DNA of 64,000 bases from Albidovulum sp. bin36 (GTDB lineage Bacteria > Pseudomonadota > Alphaproteobacteria > Rhodobacterales > Rhodobacteraceae). The notes beneath the pieces are model-generated. The model saw only the letters and a program-made list of their open reading frames with translations, made no database searches and was not told where the DNA came from. Positions within the stretch are counted from its first letter, which is position 1; every line of letters begins with the position of its first letter. Below, piece after piece: positions 18,079-27,205 of the stretch. The position numbers and the translations under genes are program-made. The stretch is taken from assembly GCA_002238565.1 (NCBI GenBank), contig MPMP01000015.1, positions 1 to 64,000 of the forward strand. Reading direction: 5' to 3'.

Positions 18079-18789
18079 ATGAACTGGTCCTCCGAAACTT
18101 TTTTCGCCTATTTGGGCGATCCGCTTTTCACGAATGCGGCAATGGTGACTGTTTGGGTCGCCGTGGTCAGCCAGGTCATCGGCGTTATCGTGGGATTCGG
18201 GGTGGCCCTCATGCAGCTGTCCCAGAATCCCGCTATTCGCTGGCTGGCCAACTTCTACGTCTGGTTCTGGCGCGGCTCGCCGCTGCTTGTCCAGCTATTC
18301 CTGCTCTATTTCGGCCTGCCTCAACTTGGCATCAGGCTCAACGTTATCGAAGCCGGCCTGATCGGACTTGGATTGAATGCGTCCGGTTTCATGGCCGAAA
18401 TCATTCGAGGCGCCATTCTGTCGGTAGACAAAGGCGAAATCGAGGCCGCCCGTTCGCTCGGGTTGAGCCGAGGCAAGACTATGATGTACGTCATTTTGCC
18501 TCAGGCCTTTCGGATTATCATACCGCCGCTTGGAAATGAATTCCTTTCCAATCTCCGCACGACATCGCTGCTGTCGGTGATTTCGTTCGAGGAATTGCTT
18601 CGAGTTACCACATTGGCGATAAACCAGACATTCCGCCCGATCGAACTCTATTCCGTTGCGGCAATCTACTATCTGGCGATGACAACTGTCTGGACGCTGG
18701 TGCAAGCGCAGCTCGAACGACGATTCGCAGCCGGATGGTCAAATGCGCCTGCGGCGCAGCGAGCCAGATGGTTTTCGCTCAAACTCTAG
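18079..18789 (+). CDS. Amino-acid ABC transporter permease (HisM/GlnP type)
   Basis: One of the two pore subunits of the amino-acid-type importer. At 236 residues with about five membrane segments it matches the HisMQ group. The ATPase-contact loop is ASGFMAEIIRGAILSVDKGE followed by IEAARSLGLSRGKTM, and the motif RGSPLLVQLFLLYFGLPQLG is the family N-terminal signature. It is followed 15 bases later by a dehydrogenase gene, an unusual insertion in a transporter operon. Its partner permease is the N-terminal half of the fusion protein encoded at 19.9 kb. Confidence 0.88.
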   Translation: MNWSSETFFAYLGDPLFTNAAMVTVWVAVVSQVIGVIVGFGVALMQLSQNPAIRWLANFYVWFWRGSPLLVQLFLLYFGLPQLGIRLNVIEAGLIGLGLNASGFMAEIIRGAILSVDKGEIEAARSLGLSRGKTMMYVILPQAFRIIIPPLGNEFLSNLRTTSLLSVISFEELLRVTTLAINQTFRPIELYSVAAIYYLAMTTVWTLVQAQLERRFAAGWSNAPAAQRARWFSLKL

Positions 18790-18804
18790 ATATGGAGAAA
18801 CCCA

Positions 18805-19920
18805 ATGAAGAATCGAGATCGAGCAAGAGCCATACTCTGGGGACTCGGCGCTCTGGGAAGCAAAGTCGTGGATGCGTTCGCCGCCGGCGTCGACGACCTG
18901 GAAATCGCTGGCGCGGTTGACCACGACCCGCGTCTCGCGAACAGGTCGCTTAGAGACGCCTTCTCCAGCGCCGCGCTGCCGGATTTAATTATCCAGCCAA
19001 GCCTCGAATCATGCATCGCGGGACTGGAGCGGCCGGCGGACGTCCTGTTTCACATGACTGAATCCCATGTTCCGACAATTCGGCCGCAGCTAGACGCGGC
19101 GATGAATGCCGGCATGAACGTCATATCCGCATCGGAGGGCATGTTCCATCCGAAGCTAAGATTTCCGGCGGAGGCTCGAGCCCTGCACGACTGCGCGCTT
19201 CGAAACGGCGTTAGCGTGGTCGGCTGCGGAATTAACCCGGGATTCGTATTCGACTCGCTCGTTCTGGTGCTGGGGCGAGTTTCAACCGCCGTCACATCGG
19301 TTTCCGCGTCCCGCGTCGTCGATGTAACCGGAACCGGGCCGCACGACATTGACCACGTGGGATTCGGCCTTCCGACCGGCGAATTCGAGGACAAGCTCAA
19401 AACGGGCCGCATCGTCGGCCACATGTCCATGCCGGAATCCATTGCGTCGCTCGGCGAACGGTTCGGCTTGGAAATCGAGCGCATCGACGAGGACTGGAAG
19501 GCGCATACCTATCCGGAGGCAATCGAGTCCGGTTCCGATCTCGGCCCCATTGAGCCGGGGTGCGTTGTCGGCATTACGCAGACCGGCGCGGGGTACGCCC
19601 GCGGCAGGGCCGCAATTCGCTTGACGCTCGAAATGTTCTACGGCCCCGACCGGTTCGGCCATAGGCAGATCGACGAAATCTTCATCGAAGGCACTCATCG
19701 CATCCATGCGTCGCTGACTCCGGCTGCGGTATCGATCAAAGGCGCCGGGCTTATGATTATCAATGCGGCGCACGACGTCATCTCCGCCGCGCCCGGCCTA
19801 TGCAGCGTGCTTGATTTTTCGATGGGCGGCCGCCGGCGCGGCGGCTTTGAACTGATTCTCGACCCTGACAACGCGCCCGCGCACAACAAGACCTGGCTTG
19901 CGCCCAGGTATTTGGAATGA
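18805..19920 (+). CDS. NAD(P)-dependent dehydrogenase related to 2,4-diaminopentanoate dehydrogenase (DapB-like fold)
   Basis: Likely oxidatively deaminates a short-chain diamino acid or amine to a ketone. The N terminus AILWGLGALGSKVVDAF is a Rossmann dinucleotide site (Gly13, Gly15, Gly18). PADVLFHMTESHVPTI, NVISASEGMFHP and VVGCGINPGFVFDSL match the DapB-like group that contains 2,4-diaminopentanoate dehydrogenase of ornithine fermentation. Length 371 fits. GGAGA lies 9 bases upstream of ATG. It is embedded between two transporter genes, so its substrate is probably what the importer brings in. The ornithine-mutase partners are not in this window, so the true substrate is open. Confidence 0.72.
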   Translation: MKNRDRARAILWGLGALGSKVVDAFAAGVDDLEIAGAVDHDPRLANRSLRDAFSSAALPDLIIQPSLESCIAGLERPADVLFHMTESHVPTIRPQLDAAMNAGMNVISASEGMFHPKLRFPAEARALHDCALRNGVSVVGCGINPGFVFDSLVLVLGRVSTAVTSVSASRVVDVTGTGPHDIDHVGFGLPTGEFEDKLKTGRIVGHMSMPESIASLGERFGLEIERIDEDWKAHTYPEAIESGSDLGPIEPGCVVGITQTGAGYARGRAAIRLTLEMFYGPDRFGHRQIDEIFIEGTHRIHASLTPAAVSIKGAGLMIINAAHDVISAAPGLCSVLDFSMGGRRRGGFELILDPDNAPAHNKTWLAPRYLE

Positions 19921-19946
19921 CTTCAATTATTCCATCGGAGCGCTGA

Positions 19947-21479
19947 ATGAGCTGGGGCTGGTCGTACTTTTTCGATGCGCTGACATCTCAGCAAATGCTT
20001 CGAGCGGCCTGGACGACCATCTGGGTTGCGGTTGTCGCGCAGGCGATGGGAACCTTGATCGGCATATTGGTGGCGCCGACGATGCTGTCTTCGAATCCGC
20101 TGGTAAGAGCGCCGGGCTGGGGCTATCGCTGGCTGTTTCAGGGAACGCCGCTGCTCGTTCAGATTCTCGCCTTTTTCGCAGTCGTCCCCCAGCTCGGGAT
20201 TCCGCTCGGGATCGTCGCGTCCGGGCTCTTGGCCCTCGGCCTCAATGAAGGCGCGAGAATGGCCGAAATCGTCCGGGCGGGACTGCTGTCCGTCGATTCC
20301 GGGCAACGCGATGCGGCGCAGTCGCTGGGAATGCCGCGCTGGCAGGTCTTTTTTCTTATCGTTCTTCCGCAGGCGGTTAAGGTGATTATTCCTCCGCTGG
20401 GCAACAATTTCAATTACATGCTCAAGGCGACTTCCCTGCTGGCCGCAATCTCGTTTGCCGAACTGCTCAGGGTATCGCAGCAGATCGCCCAATTCACGAC
20501 TCGTCCGCTCGAGGTCTATAGCGCCGCCGCGATCTACTATCTCGCGATGACCAGCGGATGGGACGCAATTCAGAGGCATTTGGAGAAATGGTCTTCGCCA
20601 ACGCGGCAGCGACCCGGGCAGCAGCTCTGGCCGCGCCGCGTCCGCCGCGCCGAAACAAGCTTGGAACTCCGGGAATTCGCGGAACGGCTGTCCGCTCGAA
20701 AGCCTCGGGCGACGCAGGCCGCGATTTTGGAAACTTGCGGCTTGCGAAAGAAATTCGGCGACCACGCCGCTCTGGACGGCATCGATTTCAGCGTTCGGCC
20801 CGGAGAGGTCGTGGCCATTATCGGACCGAGCGGCTGCGGCAAAACGACGTTTCTGCGCTGCCTGAACGGGCTTGTGGTTCCGGACGGCGGCGCCGTGGCG
20901 GTCGCAGGCGAGATCGTCGGCTCCCGCCTCGACGGCGCCGGAGGGCTTTCGCCGGTATCGACGCGAATCATGAATTCGCAGCGTCAGGAAATCGGCTTTG
21001 TTTTTCAGCGGTTTCACCTGTTCCGCCACTTGACCGCCAGGCGAAACATCTCTCTGGCCCTTCGCCTGGTCCGAAGGCTTTCGCGCGAACGGGCCGACGC
21101 GCAGGCGATCGAGCTGCTTGAAAAAGTCGGGCTGGCCGAAAAGGCGAACGCGTATCCCCATCAATTGAGCGGCGGCCAGCAGCAGCGCGTTGCAATTGCC
21201 CGCGCATTGGCCATGAAGCCGAATCTTATGCTGTTCGACGAGCCGACGTCGGCTCTCGATCCCGAAACCGTGATCGATATCCTGGATGTCATTCGCAGGC
21301 TGGTAAGAGACGGAATGACAATCATACTCGTCACGCACGAAATCGGGTTCGCTCGCGAGATTGCCGACCGGTTCGTCTTCATGTCCGGCGGCCGCATCGT
21401 CGAGCAGGCGCCGACCGAGGAGTTTTTCAACCGCTCCCGCGACGAGCGAACCCAGGAATTCCTTGAAAAGCTCATCTAA
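19947..21479 (+). CDS. Amino-acid ABC transporter permease-ATPase fusion protein
   Basis: Combines the second pore subunit and the motor of the amino-acid-type importer. Residues 1-215 are a HisM/GlnP-type permease with the contact loop EGARMAEIVRAGLLSVDSGQ at 101-120 and RDAAQSLGMP after it. Residues about 216-255 are a basic, poorly conserved linker. Residues 256-510 are an ABC ATPase with Walker [10 protein letters not shown] (293-301), LSGGQQQR and Walker B LMLFDEPTSALDPE. These two functions are usually separate genes. In dimeric transport complexes the fusion would fix a 1:1 ratio and place the stand-alone permease as the other pore half. It ends the operon. Confidence 0.9.
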   Translation: MSWGWSYFFDALTSQQMLRAAWTTIWVAVVAQAMGTLIGILVAPTMLSSNPLVRAPGWGYRWLFQGTPLLVQILAFFAVVPQLGIPLGIVASGLLALGLNEGARMAEIVRAGLLSVDSGQRDAAQSLGMPRWQVFFLIVLPQAVKVIIPPLGNNFNYMLKATSLLAAISFAELLRVSQQIAQFTTRPLEVYSAAAIYYLAMTSGWDAIQRHLEKWSSPTRQRPGQQLWPRRVRRAETSLELREFAERLSARKPRATQAAILETCGLRKKFGDHAALDGIDFSVRPGEVVAIIGPSGCGKTTFLRCLNGLVVPDGGAVAVAGEIVGSRLDGAGGLSPVSTRIMNSQRQEIGFVFQRFHLFRHLTARRNISLALRLVRRLSRERADAQAIELLEKVGLAEKANAYPHQLSGGQQQRVAIARALAMKPNLMLFDEPTSALDPETVIDILDVIRRLVRDGMTIILVTHEIGFAREIADRFVFMSGGRIVEQAPTEEFFNRSRDERTQEFLEKLI

Positions 21480-22375
21480 GCCCTGCCGGTCTTTCCCTCC
21501 TTGCGGATATTCTGGCCTGCGGAAGTCGAATTTCGGCTTCCGAGCTATTGCTGGGCCGGCGGAAAGACAGAAACAGCGATGCGTTCATTGATCGCTTGAA
21601 ATGCGGGCAGTTTTCGAATGCGCGGAATTCGGGCGGCAAGATGCGTTTTTCGGAACGGATTTACGCTCGGGTCGAGTTCGGATCGACTTTTGGTCGTTTT
21701 GAGGACCGAGACCGAAAATATTCCGGCATCGGACTGGCGCGGGGTAAACAGCAACGTGCGCATCAAAGCGCCGAATCGCTAGAGGCAAGCTAAGTTTAAA
21801 AGCGGAGGCGACCTGGAAAAAGCAGTTTGCGCCGCCCGATCGCGTCGATTTGCCTTCGCGCTCATATGCCTCAGTGCGATGAATTCCGCGTGTCCGAGGC
21901 GGGTATTCGTCCCGACAGGACGAAAGGCAAAGGGTTGTCCGCCGTGTGGCGGAGTCCGGGACCGCCGACGCAGTCAGTCGCGCTCGTGAGCGGCTTCGCC
22001 GCTACTTGCCCATCGATCGGCCATTAATCCGACCGTATGGCGGTTAACCTTGATGTCTCCGACTTCCGGCGGGATCTCGGCAAGACGATCGCCGCATTCG
22101 GATGTCAGGGGAGCGCTCTGTCCAAGGCAAGCCGATCCCTCCTAGCGAATTCCGCGCGGGCGACGGAGCGCGAATGGGAAATCTAAGAAGATTTTCGTCG
22201 ATGCTGCGAACGGGCGATGCGGTGCCGAATGAAAAGCTTGGTGTCGACGGCTGTGTAGAAGTGCGGGATTTTGGCGATTCCCCGCGCTTTTGCAGGATTG
22301 CCTGTTTTTTCCCTTTTGCTTGACACTTATTGTCGCCGACCGGAAACTCAATGCCCGGCGGCGCGGCGCGTTCCA
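21480..22375. other. Long convergent intergenic region, no gene recognised
   Basis: About 900 bases between the end of the amino-acid importer and the end of the amidase gene. None of the open frames shows a known motif or a ribosome site, and composition does not stand out. I see no long repeat or structured RNA I can name; it could hold degraded sequence. Confidence 0.4.
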
Positions 22376-23779
22376 TCACTCGATTGGCGGAATGAATTGG
22401 CTCCAAGGCCTTGCCGCCTCGAATGCGGCGCACGCCCTGAAAATATCCTCCTCCCGAATCGCCCGGGAGATAACCTGCAATCCTACCGGCAGGCCATCGG
22501 CGGTAAATCCGACTGGCAGCGAAGCCCCGGGATTGCCGGTTAGGTTGAACGGATACGTATAGCAAACCCACGAAATGATGTTTGCGTCCGGCATTTCCGG
22601 AGGAACGTTTAATCCAACGTCAAATGCGGCCACCGGCAGCGTCGGCGAAAGAAGCAGGTCGAAATCCTCCATAAAGGAACGCATTTTTTCTCGGAAATCG
22701 TAGCGCAGAAAGACCTTGGAATAGTATTCTTCAAGCGTTTGATCGAGCGCCCCGTCCAATACCTGGGCAACCGCGGGATCCAACTGGTCCGGAGATTGCT
22801 CAAGAACTCCTTTGAGCCGAGTTCCGACGCCGGCGTAAAACTCCGCCATCCAAATATGGCTCGGGTCTTCGTCCATCACTTGATCGACCAATTCCACTTC
22901 GCAGCCTAATTCTTCGAATACTCCAACTGCTTGCTCGCAGATTTCCACGACCTCCGGCAACGGGTTCGCATAGCCGAGTGTCGGGCTCCATGCGATCTTC
23001 ATGCCCTTCACGGGCTTGTCGCACGCCGCCAAAAAGTCTGGCACGCCGCCGGCGACCGAAAAAGGGTCTCTCCGGTCGAATTCCGAAATCGCGGACAATA
23101 CCAAGGCGGCGTCCCTGACCGTTCGCGCGATCGGGCCGACGTGAGCCAGCGTCGGAGTGGCCGAAACGGGGTAAACCGGCACTCGGCCGAAATGCGCCTT
23201 GATACCAAACAGTCCAGTCAGCGAGCAGGGGATCCTCACGGACCCCCCACCATCGGTTCCAAGCGCAAATGGCGTTACGCCGCTTGCTACGCTCGATACG
23301 GCTCCGCAGCTCGAACCTCCCGGCGTCTTCTTCAGGTTCCACGGATTCCGGGTAATCCCGGTAATCGGGCTGTCTCCCACCGGCTTGCATCCGAACTCGC
23401 TCGTCGTAGACTTGCCTATTACGACTGCGCCCTGCCGTTTGGCCTGCTCAACCGACGGCGCGTCGACAGCCGCGATATTCCCCGCCATGGGTTTCGACCC
23501 GAAAGTCTGTCGAACGCCGCCGACGGCGATCAGGTCTTTGACCGAAAACGGCAGGCCATGAAGCAGGCCCGGCGTTTCCCCGTCCAGTATCGCCTTCTCG
23601 GCCGATTTGGCGGCCGCCATGGCCATATCGTCGGTATTGGTGGCAAAGCAGTTGAGCGACGGCTCAACTTCGTCCCGTCGCGCCAGGCAGTGCTCCAGGA
23701 GCTCTACAGGCGAAATCTCCTTGCCTACAACCAGATCGCGCAATTCGACTGCGTTCTTGAAAAGCAGTTCCTTACCCAT
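22376..23779 (-). CDS. Amidase (amidase-signature family)
   Basis: Hydrolyses a carboxamide to acid plus ammonia or amine. The Ser-Ser-Lys triad is readable: Lys81 (LPFSVKDL), cis-Ser156 in TPGGSSCGAVSSVASG, and nucleophile Ser180 in GTDGGGSVRIP, with the usual spacing of 24 between the two serines. The first GGSSGG Gly is replaced by Cys. Length 467 is typical of stand-alone amidases, and the lack of gatB/gatC nearby argues against a GatA role. It lies 44 bases downstream of a cyclase-family hydrolase gene in the same direction, at the end of the Liv importer cluster, pointing to an imported amide or formamide substrate. Confidence 0.88.
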   Translation of the reverse strand: MGKELLFKNAVELRDLVVGKEISPVELLEHCLARRDEVEPSLNCFATNTDDMAMAAAKSAEKAILDGETPGLLHGLPFSVKDLIAVGGVRQTFGSKPMAGNIAAVDAPSVEQAKRQGAVVIGKSTTSEFGCKPVGDSPITGITRNPWNLKKTPGGSSCGAVSSVASGVTPFALGTDGGGSVRIPCSLTGLFGIKAHFGRVPVYPVSATPTLAHVGPIARTVRDAALVLSAISEFDRRDPFSVAGGVPDFLAACDKPVKGMKIAWSPTLGYANPLPEVVEICEQAVGVFEELGCEVELVDQVMDEDPSHIWMAEFYAGVGTRLKGVLEQSPDQLDPAVAQVLDGALDQTLEEYYSKVFLRYDFREKMRSFMEDFDLLLSPTLPVAAFDVGLNVPPEMPDANIISWVCYTYPFNLTGNPGASLPVGFTADGLPVGLQVISRAIREEDIFRACAAFEAARPWSQFIPPIE

Positions 23780-23823
23780 GGCCTTTTTTCTCCGCAGACC
23801 CCGGCGAGTCCTATTCTTCTAGT

Positions 23824-24525
23824 TCAATCCTCAACAATTGCGAATGCTCGCACGGGCGACCCGGATCCGCCCTTGAATTTCAGCGGCGCGCCGAAAAACT
23901 GAAATTCCCCGACGCCGACCAGTTCTTCCAGGTTTACCAGCCATTCAAAGTGCGAAACGCCTAGATCTCTGCACGCCCGGTGCTGCGCGAAGATGTTGTC
24001 GGTTGGCTTGTCGGTGGAAGGGCCTTCCACGCCATGCATTTTCGAACCGCGATCATTAAGCCAGTGAGTTGCGTCAACCGTCAGTCCGGGATTGGTCCAG
24101 CAAACCTTTCGGTCGGGATAGTGCCTATTGTGCAAGCCCGTGCAAAGTAGGACGATATGCCCGTCGACTTTCACGCCGGAAGCGGCTTCCGCCTTATCCA
24201 TTTCCGCTGCATCGATATCGCCGAGGTCCGGAATGTGCCGCAAGTCGAAGCAGACGGCCTTCCCCATAAACAGGTCGAGCGGCATCTCGTCAATCGTCGC
24301 TCCGCTGGGATTGACGTGACGGAAGCCGTCCACATGGGTTCCGACATGGTCTAGCATGCCCATGTAGTTCGTCTGGAACGTCATCGGATCTTCCGGCACG
24401 CCGAGATTAAATGACTTGGTGCTCTCGTGATTTAGCGCCGTCAAATAGATTGGGCTCTGAAAGAGCTTGTGCGCCGGCATGTTGTCTTCAATCGTAACAC
24501 TCAGGTCTATGATGCGTTGTCCCAT
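23824..24525 (-). CDS. Cyclase-family metal hydrolase (kynurenine-formamidase-like)
   Basis: Metal-dependent hydrolase of the KynB/cyclase fold, expected to open an amide, formamide or lactone. The metal motif HVGTHVDGFRH occupies residues 60-70 (His60, His64, Asp66, His70); the usual Pro before the last His is Phe here. Further family positions are GHIVLLCTGLHNRHYP and HRACRDLGVSHFEWL. I choose ATG 24525, preceded by AAGGAGG at 7 bases, over an ATG ten codons upstream with no ribosome site. Length 233. Placed between livF and the amidase gene, so it probably acts on the same imported compound. Confidence 0.85.
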   Translation of the reverse strand: MGQRIIDLSVTIEDNMPAHKLFQSPIYLTALNHESTKSFNLGVPEDPMTFQTNYMGMLDHVGTHVDGFRHVNPSGATIDEMPLDLFMGKAVCFDLRHIPDLGDIDAAEMDKAEAASGVKVDGHIVLLCTGLHNRHYPDRKVCWTNPGLTVDATHWLNDRGSKMHGVEGPSTDKPTDNIFAQHRACRDLGVSHFEWLVNLEELVGVGEFQFFGAPLKFKGGSGSPVRAFAIVED

Positions 24526-24626
24526 AATGTCCTCCTTTTTCGCACGTTTAACCAAGTTGAAGCTGGAGCCGGTACTGCGCCAGCCAGACTAAATTTCCTG
24601 CAACCGCAATTGCTCTGCGCCTGGGG

Positions 24627-25367
24627 CTATGCGGCTCTGCGACCAAGATAGGCTTCGATAACTTGCCGATTGGAGGCAAGGTCGTCCGCAGATCCGCTAA
24701 TTGTGATGCGCGAGTTTTCGAACACATATCCTCGAAGCGAAACCTTTAAGGCCAAGGTCGCCAGCTGCTCGACCAACAAAATCGCGAGCCCTTCCCGATT
24801 TAGCCTCTCAAGAACGGGAAACAATGTTGCCAGGATTCTAGGAGCCAATCCGAGCGACATTTCGTCAATCATCAATAGCTTCGGTCGGGAAAGAAGTCCC
24901 CGTGCCAGCGCCAGCATCTGCTGTTCGCCGCCGGAAAGGCTGCCGGCAATTTGACCGCGGCGTTCGCCGAGAATCGGAAAAAGCTCGATAACCCTGTCCA
25001 AATCCGTTTCAAGGGATCCGGCTTCCTCTCGTCTTCTCGAGTAGGCGCCTAGCATAAGATTGTCGTAGACCGTCTGGTCGGCGAATAGCTGCCGGCCCTC
25101 GGGAATCAGGCTGATTCCATGGCGCACGACCTTGTGCGGCGGCAGGCTCCCAACCTCTTTGCCCTCCATTCGAATTGAGCCGCCCGACGGCTTGACCACT
25201 CCCGCAATCGCCTTCAGCGTCGAGGATTTTCCGGCTCCATTGTTGCCGATTATCGAAACGAAGTCGCCGGCCATTACCCGGAGCGAAACGCTTCTTACTG
25301 CTTCGACTTTGCCGTAGCTAACGCTGAGGTTCTCGACCTCCAGCAATGGCACTTCGCGATTATTCAT
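24627..25367 (-). CDS. livF: Branched-chain-amino-acid-type ABC transporter ATPase (LivF)
   Basis: Second ATPase of the Liv-type importer. Walker A GNNGAGKSS, signature LSGGEQQMLALARGL and Walker B LLMIDEMSLGLAP are all present; the EQQML and MSLGL variants are typical of LivF. The ATG overlaps the stop of the livM-livG fusion (ATGA), so translation is coupled. Length 246. It pairs with the ATPase half of the preceding fusion protein. Confidence 0.92.
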   Translation of the reverse strand: MNNREVPLLEVENLSVSYGKVEAVRSVSLRVMAGDFVSIIGNNGAGKSSTLKAIAGVVKPSGGSIRMEGKEVGSLPPHKVVRHGISLIPEGRQLFADQTVYDNLMLGAYSRRREEAGSLETDLDRVIELFPILGERRGQIAGSLSGGEQQMLALARGLLSRPKLLMIDEMSLGLAPRILATLFPVLERLNREGLAILLVEQLATLALKVSLRGYVFENSRITISGSADDLASNRQVIEAYLGRRAA

Positions 25368-27205
25368 GATGCGCCTTCGGGAGCCGACCGCCCCGAATTC
25401 TTGTCGCCCGCCACATGTTCAAGCATCTCGGGACTTCCGAAGTACGCCTCGATAACTTTCGGGTCGGCTTGAACGTCGGCGGCGCTGCCTTCCGCGATTA
25501 CCTCGCCGTAGTCGAGAACGGTAATGTGCGACGATATCGCCATGACCAGTTCAATGTGATGCTCCACGACGACGATAGTGATGCCATGCTCGGATAGGCG
25601 TATGATCAGATCCCGAAGATCGTCGATTTCCGACTGGGTAAGGCCGGCGGCCGGTTCATCCAGCAGGATCAGTTTCGGCTTCGTCGCAAGCGCTCTGGCG
25701 ATCTCGAGCCTGCGCTGAAAACCGAACGGCAAATTCTTGGCCTTTTCGAATGCGGAATCCGACAAGCCGACGAATTCCAGCAGATCAAGCGCGGATTTCC
25801 GGAACTTTTCCTCTTCATTTCGATACGCGGGCAGGCGCAAAATCGCCGACAGCAGCCCGGTGCGGTAATCTGAGTAGAAGCCGGTCCAGACATTTTCAAG
25901 CACCGTCATCTCGCCGAACATTTCAGTATTCTGGAAAGTGCGGGCCAGCCCTCGACGCGCAAGCTGGTGGCTTTTCATTTTAGTAATGTCTTCGCCAAAA
26001 AAATAATTCCGGCCGGAACTGACGCGATAAATACCCGAAACCGCGTTAAGGAGAGTCGATTTGCCGGCGCCGTTGGGACCGATAAGCCCATGGATCTTGC
26101 CGCTGCCGATATTGGCATCAACTTTGTTCAGCGCAGCCAAACCGCCGAAATGCAAGCTAATATTCCGGGCCTCCAGGCAGTTGCCGGCGCCGACCGTTTC
26201 TACTCCGACTATCTCGCCGATGGACTTGCCCGACGAGGCGGTCCGATTCGGCGCGGGCCGAGACGTGAACCGCTGCAGTAAATCAGTCGCGCTGCCGACG
26301 ATTCCGCGCGGCAGAAAGAACATGACTGCGGCAAGCAATGCGCCGTATACGAACCTTTGCCATTCTCCGAACTGCTGCAGAAGCTCGGGCAGATAGCTCA
26401 GCAAGCCGGCTCCGACCACCGGTCCGAGGGTGGTTCCGGCGCCGCCGAGGATAACCATGAGCAGAAACCGGATTGAATCGCTAAATGAAAAAATATCCGG
26501 GCTGATGTATTTGTTGAGAAAAACGTAAAGCACCCCGGCGGCGCCTGCGGTTACGGCCGACAGCACGAATGCTAGCGTGCGCATCGCCGTTACGGAAATT
26601 CCTAGCGAGCTTGCCGCGATTTCGCTTTGGCTCGTCCCCAGCATCGCTCTTCCGTACCGGGAGTTCATAATGTTGACGTTGACCGCGAACGCGATGAGCG
26701 CGCTGAGTCCAACAAAGTAAAAGTATACCTTGTGGTTCATCGGCAGCCCGAGCAGGGTCGGTTTGGGAACGTTCGAAATTCCGACCCAGCTGCCGGTCAG
26801 CGAATCCCATTCAATCGCGATGTTCTCAACGATAATGCCGAACGCAATCGTAACGACGGCGAGATAAACACCGCGAACCCGGACGGTCGGATAGGCCAGC
26901 AAAACCCCGAAAACGCCTGCGAAGACCATGCCGAGGACTAGGCAAGGCACGAATCCGATGCCGACTCTCGTCGCCAGGATAGCGGCTGTGTACGCACCGA
27001 TGGCGTAGAGTCCGGCCTGCCCCAGCGACACTAGTCCGGTAAAACCGACGAGAACGTTCAATCCCAGCGCCAGGATCATATAGATCAGCATCAGCGTATA
27101 GAATCGGAGGGCGTATTCATTGCCGGCGATATCCGGCATCGCCAAGATCAAGACCGCTGCAACGGCAACGAAGAGTCCGTTGAGGTGGCGCGCGACCCAG
27201 CTCAT
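25364..27205 (-). CDS. LivM-LivG fusion: permease plus ATPase of the Liv-type importer
   Basis: Residues 1-310 are a LivM-type permease with about eight to ten membrane segments (GLNVLVGFTGLVSLGQAGL is the LivM hallmark, GRAMLGTSQSEIAASSLGI the contact loop). A linker of about 35 residues leads to a LivG-type ATPase, residues 345-600, with Walker A GPNGAGKST (376-384), LARRGLARTFQNTEMF, signature-region FGFQRRLEIARAL and Walker B LILLDEPAAGL. In the ATPase signature the usual LSGGQQR is replaced by FGFQRR, a LivG-like variation. It overlaps livH and livF by ATGA at both ends. The fusion fixes the pore-motor ratio. Confidence 0.92.
   Translation of the reverse strand: MSWVARHLNGLFVAVAAVLILAMPDIAGNEYALRFYTLMLIYMILALGLNVLVGFTGLVSLGQAGLYAIGAYTAAILATRVGIGFVPCLVLGMVFAGVFGVLLAYPTVRVRGVYLAVVTIAFGIIVENIAIEWDSLTGSWVGISNVPKPTLLGLPMNHKVYFYFVGLSALIAFAVNVNIMNSRYGRAMLGTSQSEIAASSLGISVTAMRTLAFVLSAVTAGAAGVLYVFLNKYISPDIFSFSDSIRFLLMVILGGAGTTLGPVVGAGLLSYLPELLQQFGEWQRFVYGALLAAVMFFLPRGIVGSATDLLQRFTSRPAPNRTASSGKSIGEIVGVETVGAGNCLEARNISLHFGGLAALNKVDANIGSGKIHGLIGPNGAGKSTLLNAVSGIYRVSSGRNYFFGEDITKMKSHQLARRGLARTFQNTEMFGEMTVLENVWTGFYSDYRTGLLSAILRLPAYRNEEEKFRKSALDLLEFVGLSDSAFEKAKNLPFGFQRRLEIARALATKPKLILLDEPAAGLTQSEIDDLRDLIIRLSEHGITIVVVEHHIELVMAISSHITVLDYGEVIAEGSAADVQADPKVIEAYFGSPEMLEHVAGDKNSGRSAPEGAS

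Noticed and set aside
20558..21121. Second frame inside the permease-ATPase fusion (hinting at a split gene)
   Set aside because: The main frame runs through the junction without interruption and both domains are complete, so the fusion is real and the other frame is a shadow.
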